A stretch of DNA of 64,000 nucleotides from JAAXHH01 sp965248395 (GCA_965248395.1 OZ252103.1:992001-1056000), one strand, 5' to 3'; counted from the stretch's first letter, positions 17,277 through 26,466 are shown. A program made the numbers and translations. The notes: generated by a model from the letters alone, not told the origin.

Positions 17277-17768
17277 TCAGCTCGTTCCGGTTATCCGTTC
17301 TATGGTGCCGGTCGTGGAGATGCCCTCCAGAACGGGGACACGTTCCACCCGCCCGCCATACGCTTCAACCACGTCCCATCCCACCACTTCCCCGTGGCCG
17401 TAATGATCCCCCTTGACGAGGATATCCGGCCTGAGCAGGGTGAGCAAGGGTATGGGGGTCGGCTCTTCGAAAAGAACTACGTAATCCACGCAGGAAAGGG
17501 CGCCGAGCATATAGGCCCTTTCGGTTTCGCTGTATATCGGGCGTCCGTTGTCCTTGATCGCCCGGACGGATGCGTCGGTATTTATGGCCACGACCAGCAG
17601 ATCGCCGAACGATCTTGCTGTCTGCAGCAGGTGAACGTGGCCGGGGTGAAGCAGGTCGAAACAACCGTTTGTAAAAACCACCGCGCTGCCCTTCTCTCGT
17701 GCGTTTGCCACCACCTTTGCAAGTACATCGCGATCGACGGGTTTGCCGCAGTTCTGCCGCAGATGCAT
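17277..17768 (-). CDS. rfaE2: D-glycero-beta-D-manno-heptose 1-phosphate adenylyltransferase (RfaE domain II)
   Basis: A 163-residue nucleotidyltransferase that makes ADP-heptose for LPS inner core. The CTP-transferase-like core TNGCFDLLHPGHVHLL is at residues 33-48, INTDASV near residue 63, and GISTTGTIERI near the C-terminus; these match the stand-alone C-terminal half of HldE. The kinase half is not in the window. A related glycerol-phosphate cytidylyltransferase is less likely given the GISTT ending. A promoter with a perfect TTGACA box lies about 50 bp upstream. Confidence 0.88.
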   Translation of the reverse strand: MHLRQNCGKPVDRDVLAKVVANAREKGSAVVFTNGCFDLLHPGHVHLLQTARSFGDLLVVAINTDASVRAIKDNGRPIYSETERAYMLGALSCVDYVVLFEEPTPIPLLTLLRPDILVKGDHYGHGEVVGWDVVEAYGGRVERVPVLEGISTTGTIERITGTS

Positions 17769-17818
17769 AACGGGCCAATGGTTATCAGTTTCGGGAAGAC
17801 GCAGGGATTTGTTCTGAC

Positions 17819-17847
17819 TTAATACTGCTCTCCGTGGGGCGTGTCAA
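17819..17847 (-). promoter_or_regulatory. Sigma70-type promoter for rfaE2
   Basis: On the minus strand: TTGACA (17847-17842), a 17-bp spacer, TATTAA (17824-17819). The -35 box is perfect; the -10 box has two mismatches. The start codon is at 17768. Confidence 0.55.
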
Positions 17848-17909
17848 CCGAAATCAGCCTACGGGGAAAGATCGAAATCGACGAGAGGGGAGAGGTCCGA
17901 AGAGTCTGG

Positions 17910-19010
17910 TCAGGACCGTACGAACATCATGCCCGGCAACTGCCGCACGGCGCCTTTGAGCTCGAGCGCCAGCAGGATGCCGAGCGCCTGTGAGGAAGAA
18001 AGGGCAAGCGCGGACGCCAGTTGATCGATGTGTTGCGGGTCGGGTGACAGGCGGTGGTACATGGTTTCTTCTTCGGGAAGGAGGTCAAACGATGGGGTCG
18101 ACGGCTTTCGTTCGATCCTGGCCGGGTCGAAATCCAGGTGCGGCGCCAGTTCTTCGAGCACGTCGTCAACCCGTTGGATCAGCTTGGCCGTACCGTCCTT
18201 GATCAGTCGATTGACCCCCTCGCTGCCAGGCGTGTTCAACGGACCGGGGACAGCAAAGACTTCCCGGCCTTGTTCCAGGGCGTACCGTGCGGTAATCAAC
18301 GCTCCGCTGCTCTTCCCGGCCTCCACCACGATCGTTCCCAGGGTCGATCCGCTGATGATCCGGTTTCGCTGGGGGAAATTGACGGCGTCCGGACCGGTGC
18401 CGAAAGGTTGTTCCGTCATCACGGCACCGCTATGACGGATCGAAGCCATCAATTTTCGGTTTTCGCCGGGGTACGGTTTGTCCAGACCCGATCCCAGTAC
18501 GGCGACGGTTCGACCGTTCCGGCTCAGCGTTGTTCTATGGGCCAAAGTGTCCACGCCCCGCGCCATGCCACTTACGATGGTGAATCCGTACGAATAAAGC
18601 GCTTCGCTGAAGGACTCGGCCATGCTGCGTCCATAGGACGAGGCAAGCCGTGTCCCCACGATGGCAACGGAGCGCTCATCCTCCGTTTCCCATCTCCCGG
18701 ACACGTACAGCAGGGGCGGTGGATCGTATATCTCCCGAAGGCGCGCGGGATAGTCCCTGTCGCGGAAGGTGACGATACGCGCCCCGTGCCGCTCCGCCAG
18801 GCGCAACTGCCGGTCGACGAAGGCCTCGTCCCGGTGGGTGCGTATGGCCCGGGCAATCTGCGGGCCCAGCCCTTCCGTCATGGTCAGTTCGTCCACGGAG
18901 GCGGACAGGACCGCGGAAGGTGATCCGAACCGGCGCAGTAACGCCTGGAACCGTGCCGCGCCTACGCCAGGCACGCGTGCCAGTGTCAGCCAGGATGCCA
19001 AATCCGACAA
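17910..19010 (-). CDS. dprA: DNA-processing protein DprA
   Basis: A 366-residue ssDNA-binding protein that loads RecA during natural transformation. An N-terminal helix-hairpin-like region (residues 1-60) is followed by the Rossmann-like DprA core. The core has YPARLREIYDPPPLLYVSG, VGTRLASSYG, SGMARGVDTLAHR, AVLGSGLDKPYPGEN, FPQRNRIISG and ALEQGREVFAVPG. A C-terminal winged helix (about 300-366) is kept. The start is TTG 19010 with AAGGA 7 nt upstream. A 9-bp repeat sits just before this ribosome binding site. With the ComEA-like protein at 26550 it hints at competence for DNA uptake. Confidence 0.93.
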   Translation of the reverse strand: MSDLASWLTLARVPGVGAARFQALLRRFGSPSAVLSASVDELTMTEGLGPQIARAIRTHRDEAFVDRQLRLAERHGARIVTFRDRDYPARLREIYDPPPLLYVSGRWETEDERSVAIVGTRLASSYGRSMAESFSEALYSYGFTIVSGMARGVDTLAHRTTLSRNGRTVAVLGSGLDKPYPGENRKLMASIRHSGAVMTEQPFGTGPDAVNFPQRNRIISGSTLGTIVVEAGKSSGALITARYALEQGREVFAVPGPLNTPGSEGVNRLIKDGTAKLIQRVDDVLEELAPHLDFDPARIERKPSTPSFDLLPEEETMYHRLSPDPQHIDQLASALALSSSQALGILLALELKGAVRQLPGMMFVRS

Positions 19011-19023
19011 GGGCCAATCCTTA

Positions 19024-19059
19024 CGGCCCGCACGGCCCGCACGGACCGTACAGACCGAG
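19024..19059. repeat. 9-bp tandem repeat in the dprA leader
   Basis: Four units: CGGCCCGCA, CGGCCCGCA, CGGACCGTA, CAGACCGAG. It lies just upstream of the dprA ribosome binding site, in the presumed 5' untranslated region. On the dprA strand the units read GGTCCGTGC-like, sharing the GGYC core of the other 9-bp repeats. Confidence 0.75.
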
Positions 19060-19120
19060 ATAACGGTTCAGGTTCAGTTTATCGGGTAATCGTTCGTGCT
19101 CACTTCTTTTCGACGTGAGA

Positions 19121-20146
19121 TTAGTCGAGCTTCGCGGGTCCGATCTCGTAAAGAATCTGGCCGATTTCTCGGAGGAATTCGGGAATTCCTTCGCCGGTGG
19201 CGGATGAGATTGCCAACACGGGATTTTTGCGCTGTCCTGCGTGTTTCGTGTGATCGGGATCTACCGGTAAGTGTTTCAACATGGATCGATCCACGATCAG
19301 GTCCAGCTTGGAGAAAACGACCAGGGCGGGCCGGGAGAGGAGTACGGAGTTGAACTGCCTGAGTTCGTTGACAAGCACTTCGTAGTCGTGAAGGGGGTCG
19401 GGCTGACTCGCGTCTAGCAGGAAGACGAGGATCCGGGTCCGTTCGATGTGCCTGAGAAACTGGTGACCAAGCCCCTTGCCTTCATGGGCGCCTTCGATCA
19501 GACCGGGGATGTCCGCCAGGACGAACCGGTCATAGTCCCCAAGCTTTACGATCCCCAGGTTTGGCTCCAGGGTGGTAAAGGGATAATCGGCGATCTTGGG
19601 TCTTACCGCGGACAAGCGCGACAGCAGGGTGGATTTGCCCGCGTTCGGATGACCGACCAGCCCCACGTCGGCAATCAGTTTCAGTTCGAGTTCCAGCAGG
19701 CGTTCCTGGCCCGGTTGTCCCTCTTCCCAACGCCGGGGCGCCCGGTTGGAGGACGTGGAGAAGGCCGAGTTGCCGCGGCCTCCGTTTCCCCCGTGGGCGA
19801 TGACCAGGGTCTGGTCTTCCGCGACCATATCGGAGATCACTGCGCCTGTCTCGCTGTCCTTGACAATGGTCCCGGGAGGGATGCCGATGACCAGGTCCGG
19901 GGCGTTCCGCCCGTGCATGTCCTTGCCCTGACCGTGCGTACCGTTCCTGGCCCGGTACAGATGCTGGAACTGGAAGTCGAGCAGGGTGCGCTTGCTTGGC
20001 TCGACCTGCAGGATGATATGGCCGCCGTTGCCTCCGTGGCCTCCGTCAGGACCGCCACGGGGCACGTTCCTCTCGCGGCGGAAGCTGCAACATCCATTGC
20101 CGCCTCGACCGGCCTTTATGTGGATTCTCGCAAAGTCGACGAACAT
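19121..20146 (-). CDS. obg: GTPase Obg/CgtA
   Basis: A 341-residue ribosome-assembly and stress GTPase. The glycine-rich OBG fold fills residues 1-155 (FVDFARIHIKAGRGGNG, PDGGHGGNGG). The G domain follows with GHPNAGKSTLL (G1), a Thr switch in YPFTTLEPN, DIPGLIEGA (G3), FSKLDLI (variant of NKxD) and ISSATGEG (G5). FSKLD departs from the usual NKxD by Phe-Ser in place of the Asn position; the downstream Lys-Asp pair is kept. The start is ATG 20146, where the conserved N-terminus begins; a TTG at 20167 is the alternative. No C-terminal OCT domain is present. Confidence 0.93.
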   Translation of the reverse strand: MFVDFARIHIKAGRGGNGCCSFRRERNVPRGGPDGGHGGNGGHIILQVEPSKRTLLDFQFQHLYRARNGTHGQGKDMHGRNAPDLVIGIPPGTIVKDSETGAVISDMVAEDQTLVIAHGGNGGRGNSAFSTSSNRAPRRWEEGQPGQERLLELELKLIADVGLVGHPNAGKSTLLSRLSAVRPKIADYPFTTLEPNLGIVKLGDYDRFVLADIPGLIEGAHEGKGLGHQFLRHIERTRILVFLLDASQPDPLHDYEVLVNELRQFNSVLLSRPALVVFSKLDLIVDRSMLKHLPVDPDHTKHAGQRKNPVLAISSATGEGIPEFLREIGQILYEIGPAKLD

Positions 20147-20204
20147 GAGGGATATCCGCTTACCCAATCACCGGCAATTCGGACATGGACGCCCCTGGGG
20201 GAGC

Positions 20205-21434
20205 CTACATCCGGTCAATGATGGCAGTGCCGAATTCCGAGCACTTGACTTCCTTCGTGCTATCCATCAGGCGGGCGAAGTCATAGGTCACGATCCTGTC
20301 CGCAATGGCCTTCTCGATCCCTTGCACGATCAGGCCGGCCGCTTCATCCCAGCCGAGATAGCGCAGCATCAGTTCGCCGGAAAGAACGACGGAACCCGGG
20401 TTGACCTTGTCCTGGTTCGCGTATTTCGGTGCCGTGCCGTGGGTCGCTTCGAACACGGCGTGTCCTGTGTTGTAGTTGATATTGCCGCCCGGCGCTATGC
20501 CGATTCCGCCCACCTGGGCGGCCAGCGCGTCGGAAATGTAATCGCCGTTCAAGTTCATTGTGGCGATGACGTCGAACTCGTCGGGCCGGGTCAGTATCTG
20601 CTGCAGGAAAATATCGGCAATGGCGTCCTTGACCAGGATCTTGCCCTCCGGAACGTTGCCCTGGCATTCGTCCCAACTGACAAGATGGTCAGGATACTCC
20701 TCTTTCGCGAGTTCGTATCCCCATTTCTGAAAGGCGCCTTCCGTGAACTTCTGGATGTTGCCCTTGTGCACCAGGGTGACACTCTTTCTGTTGTGCGCCA
20801 GGGCATACTCGATCGCCGCGCGAATCAATCTCTTGCTGCCCGTCTCGCTGATCGGCTTGATGGCGATGCCCGAATCGCTTCGTATTTCCCATCCGAACCG
20901 ATCCCGGCAGAACGCGATCAGTTCGCCGGCCTCGTCGCTGTAGGCTTCTTGTTCCTTGCCGGCGTATACGTCCTCCGTGTTTTCACGAAAAATGACCATG
21001 TCCACTTTTTCGGGATGGCGCACGGGGCTGGGAACGCCGGTGAACCATCGAACCGGTCTCAGGCACACGTAAAGGTCGAGGATCTGGCGCAGCGCCACGT
21101 TCAGGCTGCGGATGCCGCCCCCCACGGGCGTGGTCAGGGGGCCCTTGATCCCCACCAGGTACTCGCGGAAACTATCTACCGTTTCATCAGGAAGCCAGCT
21201 ACCCGTACGGTTGAAGGCCTTTTCCCCCGACAGCACCTCGTGCCACATGATGCGCCGGTCCCCTTCGTACGCCTTTTCTACGGCGGCGTCGAACACCCGC
21301 CGGGCCGTCCTCCATATATCCGGTCCCGTGCCATCGCCCTCTATAAACGGGATGACCGGGTGGTCGGGAACGTTCAGTACGCCTTGCGCATCGATGGTAA
21401 TGTGCTGCCCACCTGCGGGTGGTTTTGTAGCCAT
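20205..21434 (-). CDS. icd: Isocitrate dehydrogenase (NADP-dependent type)
   Basis: A 409-residue TCA-cycle enzyme converting isocitrate to 2-oxoglutarate and CO2. It shows IPFIEGDGTGPDIW, the phospho-/substrate loop GGIRSLNVALRQ, RPVRWFTGVPSPV, the RENTEDVYAG motif, YALAHNRKSVTLVHKGNI and NLNGDYISDALAAQVGG. The start is ATG 21434, preceded by a GAGGAGG site; an upstream in-frame ATG at 21467 would place that purine run inside the gene. It is adjacent to mdh on the same strand (38 bp gap), a common TCA pairing. Confidence 0.93.
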   Translation of the reverse strand: MATKPPAGGQHITIDAQGVLNVPDHPVIPFIEGDGTGPDIWRTARRVFDAAVEKAYEGDRRIMWHEVLSGEKAFNRTGSWLPDETVDSFREYLVGIKGPLTTPVGGGIRSLNVALRQILDLYVCLRPVRWFTGVPSPVRHPEKVDMVIFRENTEDVYAGKEQEAYSDEAGELIAFCRDRFGWEIRSDSGIAIKPISETGSKRLIRAAIEYALAHNRKSVTLVHKGNIQKFTEGAFQKWGYELAKEEYPDHLVSWDECQGNVPEGKILVKDAIADIFLQQILTRPDEFDVIATMNLNGDYISDALAAQVGGIGIAPGGNINYNTGHAVFEATHGTAPKYANQDKVNPGSVVLSGELMLRYLGWDEAAGLIVQGIEKAIADRIVTYDFARLMDSTKEVKCSEFGTAIIDRM

Positions 21435-21472
21435 GCCAGTTTCTTCCTCCTCGTCCATGAGGTGCAAAATGA

Positions 21473-22396
21473 CTATATGCCCAGTTCGTCCAGGCTTTCC
21501 TGGTACACCGACGCGGAAGCATGCAGCGCCGCGCGCTCGTCGTCCGACAGTTCCAGTTCGATTACCTCTTCGATGCCCACGGCACCCAGTTTCACGGGTA
21601 CGCCCACACAGACGTCCCGCAGGCCATACTCGCCTTCCAGCATCACCGAGGCGGGCAGCACGCGATTCTTGCCCTTCAGGACGGATTCCACCATCTGGAC
21701 AACGGAAGCCGCCGGGGCGTAATAGGCGCTGCCTGTCTTGAGGTAGTTGACGATCTCCGCACCGCCGTCGCGGGTTCGTTGCACGATGCGGTCAATTGCG
21801 TCCTGGGGCAGCAATTCGGTAATAGGTATACCGGAGACCGTCGTGTAACGAGGGATGGGGACCATGGTGTCGCCGTGTCCGCCGAGGATGATCGCCTGCG
21901 TGTCTTCCATGGATACGCCGAGTTCCATGGCAACGAAGGACCGGTAGCGGGCGCAGTCAAGCACGCCGGCCTGTCCGTAGACGCGCTGCCGCCCGTATCC
22001 CGATACCTTGAGGGCGATATAGGTCATGACGTCCAGTGGATTGCTGACCATCAGGATCTGGGCGTCCGGCGCGTACTTCACGATGTTCTCTGTTACCGAG
22101 GTGATGATATCCGCGTTTTTCTTGAGCAGGTCGAGGCGGTCCATACCCGGTTTGCGGACCAGGCCGGCGGTGACCACAACGAGGACCGCGTCCTCCAGGA
22201 CCGCGAAATCGTTGGATCCTTCTATCGCCGAATCATATCCCAGAACGGGGCCGGCTTCCATCATGTCCAGTCCCTTACCCTGCGGGATCCCTTCGACCAC
22301 GTCGATGAGGACTATATCACCCAGTTCCTTCTGGGCGGCGTACAGCGCCGTGGTCGCCCCCACGTTTCCCGCACCGATAATGCCAATCTTTACCAT
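21473..22396 (-). CDS. mdh: Malate dehydrogenase
   Basis: A 307-residue NAD-dependent dehydrogenase of the lactate/malate family. It has IGIIGAGNVGATTA (residues 4-17), the substrate-loop segment GLVRKPGMDRLDLL, VSNPLDVMTYIA, and the catalytic GGHGDTMVP. The Arg in RKPGMDR supports malate rather than lactate specificity. The start is ATG 22396 with GGAGG 5 nt upstream. It is transcribed just ahead of icd. Confidence 0.93.
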   Translation of the reverse strand: MVKIGIIGAGNVGATTALYAAQKELGDIVLIDVVEGIPQGKGLDMMEAGPVLGYDSAIEGSNDFAVLEDAVLVVVTAGLVRKPGMDRLDLLKKNADIITSVTENIVKYAPDAQILMVSNPLDVMTYIALKVSGYGRQRVYGQAGVLDCARYRSFVAMELGVSMEDTQAIILGGHGDTMVPIPRYTTVSGIPITELLPQDAIDRIVQRTRDGGAEIVNYLKTGSAYYAPAASVVQMVESVLKGKNRVLPASVMLEGEYGLRDVCVGVPVKLGAVGIEEVIELELSDDERAALHASASVYQESLDELGI

Positions 22397-22528
22397 GTGA
22401 TCCTCCAAGAATTAACGATGTATCGGACCTCATCCGACCCGCGTTTTATCACTGAAGACGAAAATCCTCTGGTTCCCGACCAGCCCTTCCGCATCCAACC
22501 TTCCGTTCAAAACGACCGCAATCCCGGG

Positions 22529-23863
22529 TCATCGGCCCGGATCCATGCTGATCAGCAACGATTCGTCAATGGGTTGATAGCGGTCCGAGGCTTCCACAAG
22601 ATCCCGCGCCGTGTTGTGCGGGAAGGAAAACACCTCCACGCGCGGCCCCAGTTCCTTGAGCAACTGGATCAGCGACACGAAATCACCGTCGCCGCTGGCC
22701 AGGATGACGACGTCGACCTTGTCGGCCATTCTGATCATGTCGATGGCCATCTCCATGTCCCAGTCGCCCTTAGCCGAACCGTCGCTGCGTCTGCGGAGGT
22801 CTTTCCGTTTCACCTGGTAACTGAACTGTTCCAGCATGGTAACGAATCCGCTTTGGTCGACCTCGGGGGTCTGTATGACGTAAGCGTAGGCGCGTATCAG
22901 GCGCCTGTCGCCCACGGCAGCCTGCATGAGTTTATCAAAATCCAAACGCGCCGATATACCGTAGTGTTGCCGGGCGGCATACCACATGTTCTGCACGTCG
23001 ATGAAGATGCCCACCCTTTCGCTGGCCGCGGGAGCCGGGACGTTATACGTGCCCGGGAGGGAATCATGCCGCAGATTCCGCAGTTGATCCACCTCTACCC
23101 GGACGGCTTCCATGGTTCTTTGCACTTCCGCGTAGCGCGTTGCGATGCGCTCTACGGTATCCCGAATCGCCGTACCCACTTTTCCCGCCGCTACGGAAGA
23201 CGTGGCGCCGGCCTCTTCCTGGAACCGTTCGATTCGCCGCTGCATCTCCCTGACGCGGTCTTCCAGCACCCGATTCCTCTTATCCAGGTCCGCGCCCTTC
23301 CGCCGGGCTTCGATCAACGCCAGGTCCAGGTTTTCGACCTGGCGCGCGTCCGTGCCCTCCCCGTTCAACGCCGGATCATCCTGAAGATACGGGGCAGTCA
23401 TTTCTTCTGAGACACCGGACCAGGTCGGATAGGCTTGGGTCCGGTTCAAGAGTTCGATAGCCGGGGCGTGCACGGCTTCCCTTTCATCCAGCAGCATGGC
23501 AACTGCAAGGCGCCCGCACTCCCGGGTGAAAGCGTCGGTCCGTTCAGCCAACAGGCCGTTGAGGTGTTCGGGAGATATCTGCCTGATCTGCTCGATCTCC
23601 TTTGCGCTCGTATGAGCAAGGGTCTTGAAAACCTGCGTTGCCGTGACCTCACGCTCGAAGCAGTCCTCGGCAAGTTGCGCGGCGAGCGCATGCACCGCCT
23701 TGGATTCCAGGTCATGGCCGTCGTGGACCAGGCCGCAGATGTGGCACAGTTTGACAATCAGCTGACGATCAAGGGCCAGTTCCAGGATCCGGGAGAGCCC
23801 CCTTTCATCGACTGTTTTGAACAGATGCCGGAAGTCCGGCAACGCAATGTCCCGATTCTCCAT
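22529..23863 (-). CDS. NYN domain (LabA/DUF88-like) protein with N-terminal helical region
   Basis: A 444-residue protein. Residues 1-165 are helical and resemble a TerB-like tellurite-resistance region. Residues 180-270 are charged and probably coiled coil. Residues 285-435 form a NYN ribonuclease-type PIN fold with GIFIDVQNMWY, KGDWDMEMAIDMI and ILASGDGDFVSLI, which carry the expected acidic metal ligands. NYN proteins are often RNases or RNA-binding regulators. Function here is not established, but the catalytic Asp set looks complete. It lies between mdh and an aminotransferase on the same strand. Confidence 0.8.
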   Translation of the reverse strand: MENRDIALPDFRHLFKTVDERGLSRILELALDRQLIVKLCHICGLVHDGHDLESKAVHALAAQLAEDCFEREVTATQVFKTLAHTSAKEIEQIRQISPEHLNGLLAERTDAFTRECGRLAVAMLLDEREAVHAPAIELLNRTQAYPTWSGVSEEMTAPYLQDDPALNGEGTDARQVENLDLALIEARRKGADLDKRNRVLEDRVREMQRRIERFQEEAGATSSVAAGKVGTAIRDTVERIATRYAEVQRTMEAVRVEVDQLRNLRHDSLPGTYNVPAPAASERVGIFIDVQNMWYAARQHYGISARLDFDKLMQAAVGDRRLIRAYAYVIQTPEVDQSGFVTMLEQFSYQVKRKDLRRRSDGSAKGDWDMEMAIDMIRMADKVDVVILASGDGDFVSLIQLLKELGPRVEVFSFPHNTARDLVEASDRYQPIDESLLISMDPGR

Positions 23864-23945
23864 ATGTCCACCGTGCGTTCCACAGATACCCGCGTGTCCA
23901 AGGCGGTTACTCCTTCAACGCGAGGCACCCGTGGATCCAAAGCAG

Positions 23946-25157
23946 TTATCTCTTCAACGCCGACAACGCTTCCTCAACCCGGTCCATACCTTTTTTGATG
24001 ATGTCCAGGGTGGTGGCGTAGGAAAACCGCAAACACCCTTCAGTTCCGAAGGCGGAGCCCGGTGCGGAGATCACCCGGTACTCCTCCAGCAGATACATGG
24101 CGAGGTCCAGTGATCCTTCGACGGGGCGCCCGTCGGGCCTTCTGCGGCCCCTATATGCCGACATGTCCGGGAACACGTAGAAGGCGCCGCCAGGCCGGAC
24201 GCAGGCCACGCCTTCCATGTTTTCCAGCCTTTCCATGATGTAGTTCCGCCGACGATCGAACGCCGCGATCCTGGGTGGCAGAAAGTCTTCCGGACCGGTC
24301 AGTGCGGTAACGGCGGCATGCTGGGTTATTGCGCTCGGATGCATGACGGTCTGCCCCTGGAATTTCACGACCAGGTCCATCACCTCCAGGGGACCGGCGG
24401 CGTAACCCAGGCGCCATCCGGTCATGGAGTACGCCTTTGACAGCCCATTGACCACCAGCGTGTGTTCCTTCATCTGAGGATGGAGCGACGCTATGCTTTC
24501 GTGGCGATGTCCATCATACAGGATCTTTTCGTACAACTCGTCGGTGATGACATAGATGCCTGTGTCCATGACCACTTCGGCGATGGCGGCGAGTTCTTCC
24601 CGCGTGTACACCATGCCCGTGGGGTTGGAAGGGGTGTTGAGCATCAGTGCCTTGGTCTCCGGCGTGATCGCGGAACGCACCTGGTCGGACGTCACCTTGA
24701 AGGAGGAATCCGGTCCCGCGTTCAGCACCACCGGAACGGCGCCCGCGAGCTTGACCATTTCCGGATAGCTGACCCAGTACGGCGCCGGCACGAGGACTTC
24801 GTCTCCCTCGTCGCAGATCACGTAGAGCAGGTTGTACAGCGCGTGCTTGCCCCCGGAGGACGTCGCAATCTGGTTCGGCGTGTATTCGAGTCCGTTGTCC
24901 CTCGCCAGTTTATGGCAGATCGCTTCCTTGAGGTCCAGGATTCCGGTCGCGGGCGTGTACCGGGTTATGTTATCCCGGATGGCCTGCATACCGGCTTCCT
25001 TGATATGGTCCGGCGTAGGGAAGTCCGGCTCGCCCACGGCGAAATTGAAAACCTCGACGCCGTCGCGTTTCATCGCGATGGCCCGTTCATTAAGCACGGT
25101 GGTCGCGGACGGTGCGATGCGATCCAGTTTTCGGGAAAGGGGACGGGTAGCGGACAT
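23946..25157 (-). CDS. Pyridoxal phosphate-dependent aminotransferase (AspC/class I)
   Basis: A 403-residue fold-type I transaminase of the aspartate aminotransferase Ib type. FAVGEPDFPTP near residue 40, SSGGKHALYN near 104, NTPSNPTGMVY near 173, DELYEKILYDG near 205 and the PLP-lysine motif GLSKAYSMTGWRLGY near 237 are all present. It probably transfers amino groups between aspartate, glutamate or aromatic amino acids and keto acids. It is encoded 48 bp downstream of coaD on the same strand and may share its promoter. Confidence 0.92.
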   Translation of the reverse strand: MSATRPLSRKLDRIAPSATTVLNERAIAMKRDGVEVFNFAVGEPDFPTPDHIKEAGMQAIRDNITRYTPATGILDLKEAICHKLARDNGLEYTPNQIATSSGGKHALYNLLYVICDEGDEVLVPAPYWVSYPEMVKLAGAVPVVLNAGPDSSFKVTSDQVRSAITPETKALMLNTPSNPTGMVYTREELAAIAEVVMDTGIYVITDELYEKILYDGHRHESIASLHPQMKEHTLVVNGLSKAYSMTGWRLGYAAGPLEVMDLVVKFQGQTVMHPSAITQHAAVTALTGPEDFLPPRIAAFDRRRNYIMERLENMEGVACVRPGGAFYVFPDMSAYRGRRRPDGRPVEGSLDLAMYLLEEYRVISAPGSAFGTEGCLRFSYATTLDIIKKGMDRVEEALSALKR

Positions 25158-25205
25158 GGGAATGGGGAGGAGGGTGGTGTAGGGAAGTCCTTGGATAACC
25201 GGCGG

Positions 25206-25691
25206 TCAACTGATCGTGCTGCGCTTTTCCAACAAGGCCTTTAACACGGGAGGGGGGACGTGATGGCTTACATCGCCACCGAAACGGAATACCTCTTTGA
25301 CGAGAGAGGAACTCACATAAACCGACGGTTCGCCGGGAAAGAAAGATACCGTGGTCACCGATGGGGCCAGGCGGCGGTTCATCAGCGCCATCTGGGACTC
25401 CGTCTCGAGATCTCCGGCTGAACGAACGCCTCGGACGATGGCCCGGGCATTCAGCCTAGCGGCCAGGTCGACCGTCAACCCGTCCGAGGACAACACCTCG
25501 ACCCCCGTCCAGACTTCCACGGCCTGCCGAAACATCTCCACCCGTTCCTCCACCGAAAACATCGGGTGCTTTCCGATATTGGGCGCGACGGCAACCACGA
25601 CCCGGTCGAACACGGTCATCGCCTGTTTCAATATGTCCAGGTGTCCGTTGGTTACGGGATCGAATGTACCGGGATATACCGCAATTTTCAT
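25206..25691 (-). CDS. coaD: Phosphopantetheine adenylyltransferase
   Basis: A 161-residue enzyme that adenylates 4'-phosphopantetheine in coenzyme A synthesis. PGTFDPVTNGHLDIL carries the TxGH nucleotidyltransferase signature; PNIGKHPMFSVEERVEM, ARAIVRGVRSAGD and PSVYVSSSLVKEV are typical of CoaD. Length is normal. The ATG overlaps the rsmD stop by four bases, the usual rsmD-coaD operon order. Confidence 0.95.
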   Translation of the reverse strand: MKIAVYPGTFDPVTNGHLDILKQAMTVFDRVVVAVAPNIGKHPMFSVEERVEMFRQAVEVWTGVEVLSSDGLTVDLAARLNARAIVRGVRSAGDLETESQMALMNRRLAPSVTTVSFFPGEPSVYVSSSLVKEVFRFGGDVSHHVPPPVLKALLEKRSTIS

Positions 25692-26398
25692 CGCCGGGTT
25701 CTCGATGCAGGAGGTGGAAGATCGATGGGCAGGACTTCCGTTCGAATCACGGTTGTTTCCGGATCGGCCTCGAAGAACGATAACGCCGTTTCTCCGATGT
25801 CCCGTCTGCGCACCAGGTCGAGTCCGTTATCGGTATCAGGCGGATCGTCTCCGCGATGCTCTATGACGAGTAAGCCACCGGGCGCCAGTACCGCCCGCTC
25901 GCCAACGGTTCGGATAATATCCTGAACAACGGGGTCGCCATAGGGAGGATCGGCGAGGATGATATCTACCGAGCAGGAATGGGCGGCCAGGTGACCGAGA
26001 CTTCGAACGGCATCTGTCAGCCAGATCCTGCTCTGTCCATGCCGGCCATTCGAACCATCGGGACCATGCTGACCATGCCGGCCAAGCTGGCCATGCTGAC
26101 CAGGCTGGCCATGCTGACTAGGCTGGCCACCGAATCCACAGCGGTCCAGGTTGTCCCTGATTATTCGGACGGCGCGCCGGTCGTTGTCGATAAAAAGACA
26201 GCATCGAGCGCCCCGGCTCAGGGCTTCTATGCCCAGGCTTCCACTGCCGGCACACAAGTCCAGCACCGTGCTGTCGACGATTCGGGTCGACAAGATGTCG
26301 AACAACGAACCGCGTACGCGGCTGCCGGTGGGTCGAATCGCACCGGTTACGGACCGTAGCCGGCGTCCTTTGGCGATTCCTGTGCCGATTCGCAGCAT
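25688..26398 (-). CDS. rsmD: 16S rRNA (guanine966-N2)-methyltransferase RsmD with a collagen-like insert
   Basis: A 236-residue SAM-dependent rRNA methyltransferase. RPTGSRVRGSLFDIL, the SAM-binding DLCAGSGSLGIEALSRGA and the catalytic DPPYGD are present. Between the SAM-binding half and DPPY, an insert of about 32 residues (about 89-121) reads as Gly-Gln-His/Pro repeats; it is encoded by a 9-bp tandem repeat. The insert falls where RsmD has a short loop after the FIDND-x3-A segment, so it could extend on the surface without destroying the fold. It is driven by a promoter at 26438-26466 and coupled to coaD. Confidence 0.9.
   Translation of the reverse strand: MLRIGTGIAKGRRLRSVTGAIRPTGSRVRGSLFDILSTRIVDSTVLDLCAGSGSLGIEALSRGARCCLFIDNDRRAVRIIRDNLDRCGFGGQPSQHGQPGQHGQLGRHGQHGPDGSNGRHGQSRIWLTDAVRSLGHLAAHSCSVDIILADPPYGDPVVQDIIRTVGERAVLAPGGLLVIEHRGDDPPDTDNGLDLVRRRDIGETALSFFEADPETTVIRTEVLPIDLPPPASRTRR
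26037..26129 (-). repeat. 9-bp tandem repeat (unit TGGTCAGCA on the rsmD strand)
   Basis: About ten units with period 9 inside rsmD. On the plus strand the best units are CCATGCTGA (26064, 26091, 26109), CCAAGCTGG, CCAGGCTGG and CTAGGCTGG. On the coding strand they read GGTCAGCAT-like, encoding Gly-Gln-His. The unit differs by one base from the repeat in the isomerase gene at 2919-2970. Confidence 0.85.
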
Positions 26399-26437
26399 AT
26401 TCCCCCACTTCCCATCATTACCGTTCGGACCACACCG

Positions 26438-26466
26438 AAAATAGGATTGCAGGGGGTTGTTGTCAA
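26438..26466 (-). promoter_or_regulatory. Sigma70-type promoter for rsmD-coaD
   Basis: On the minus strand: TTGACA (26466-26461), a 17-bp spacer, TATTTT (26443-26438). The -35 box is perfect; the -10 box has two mismatches. The rsmD ATG is at 26398. Confidence 0.6.

Noticed and set aside
20020..20070. Gly-rich repeat in obg that looks like another 9-bp tract
   Set aside because: The GGHGGNGG stretch is a normal conserved part of the OBG fold in all bacteria, not a slippage insert.
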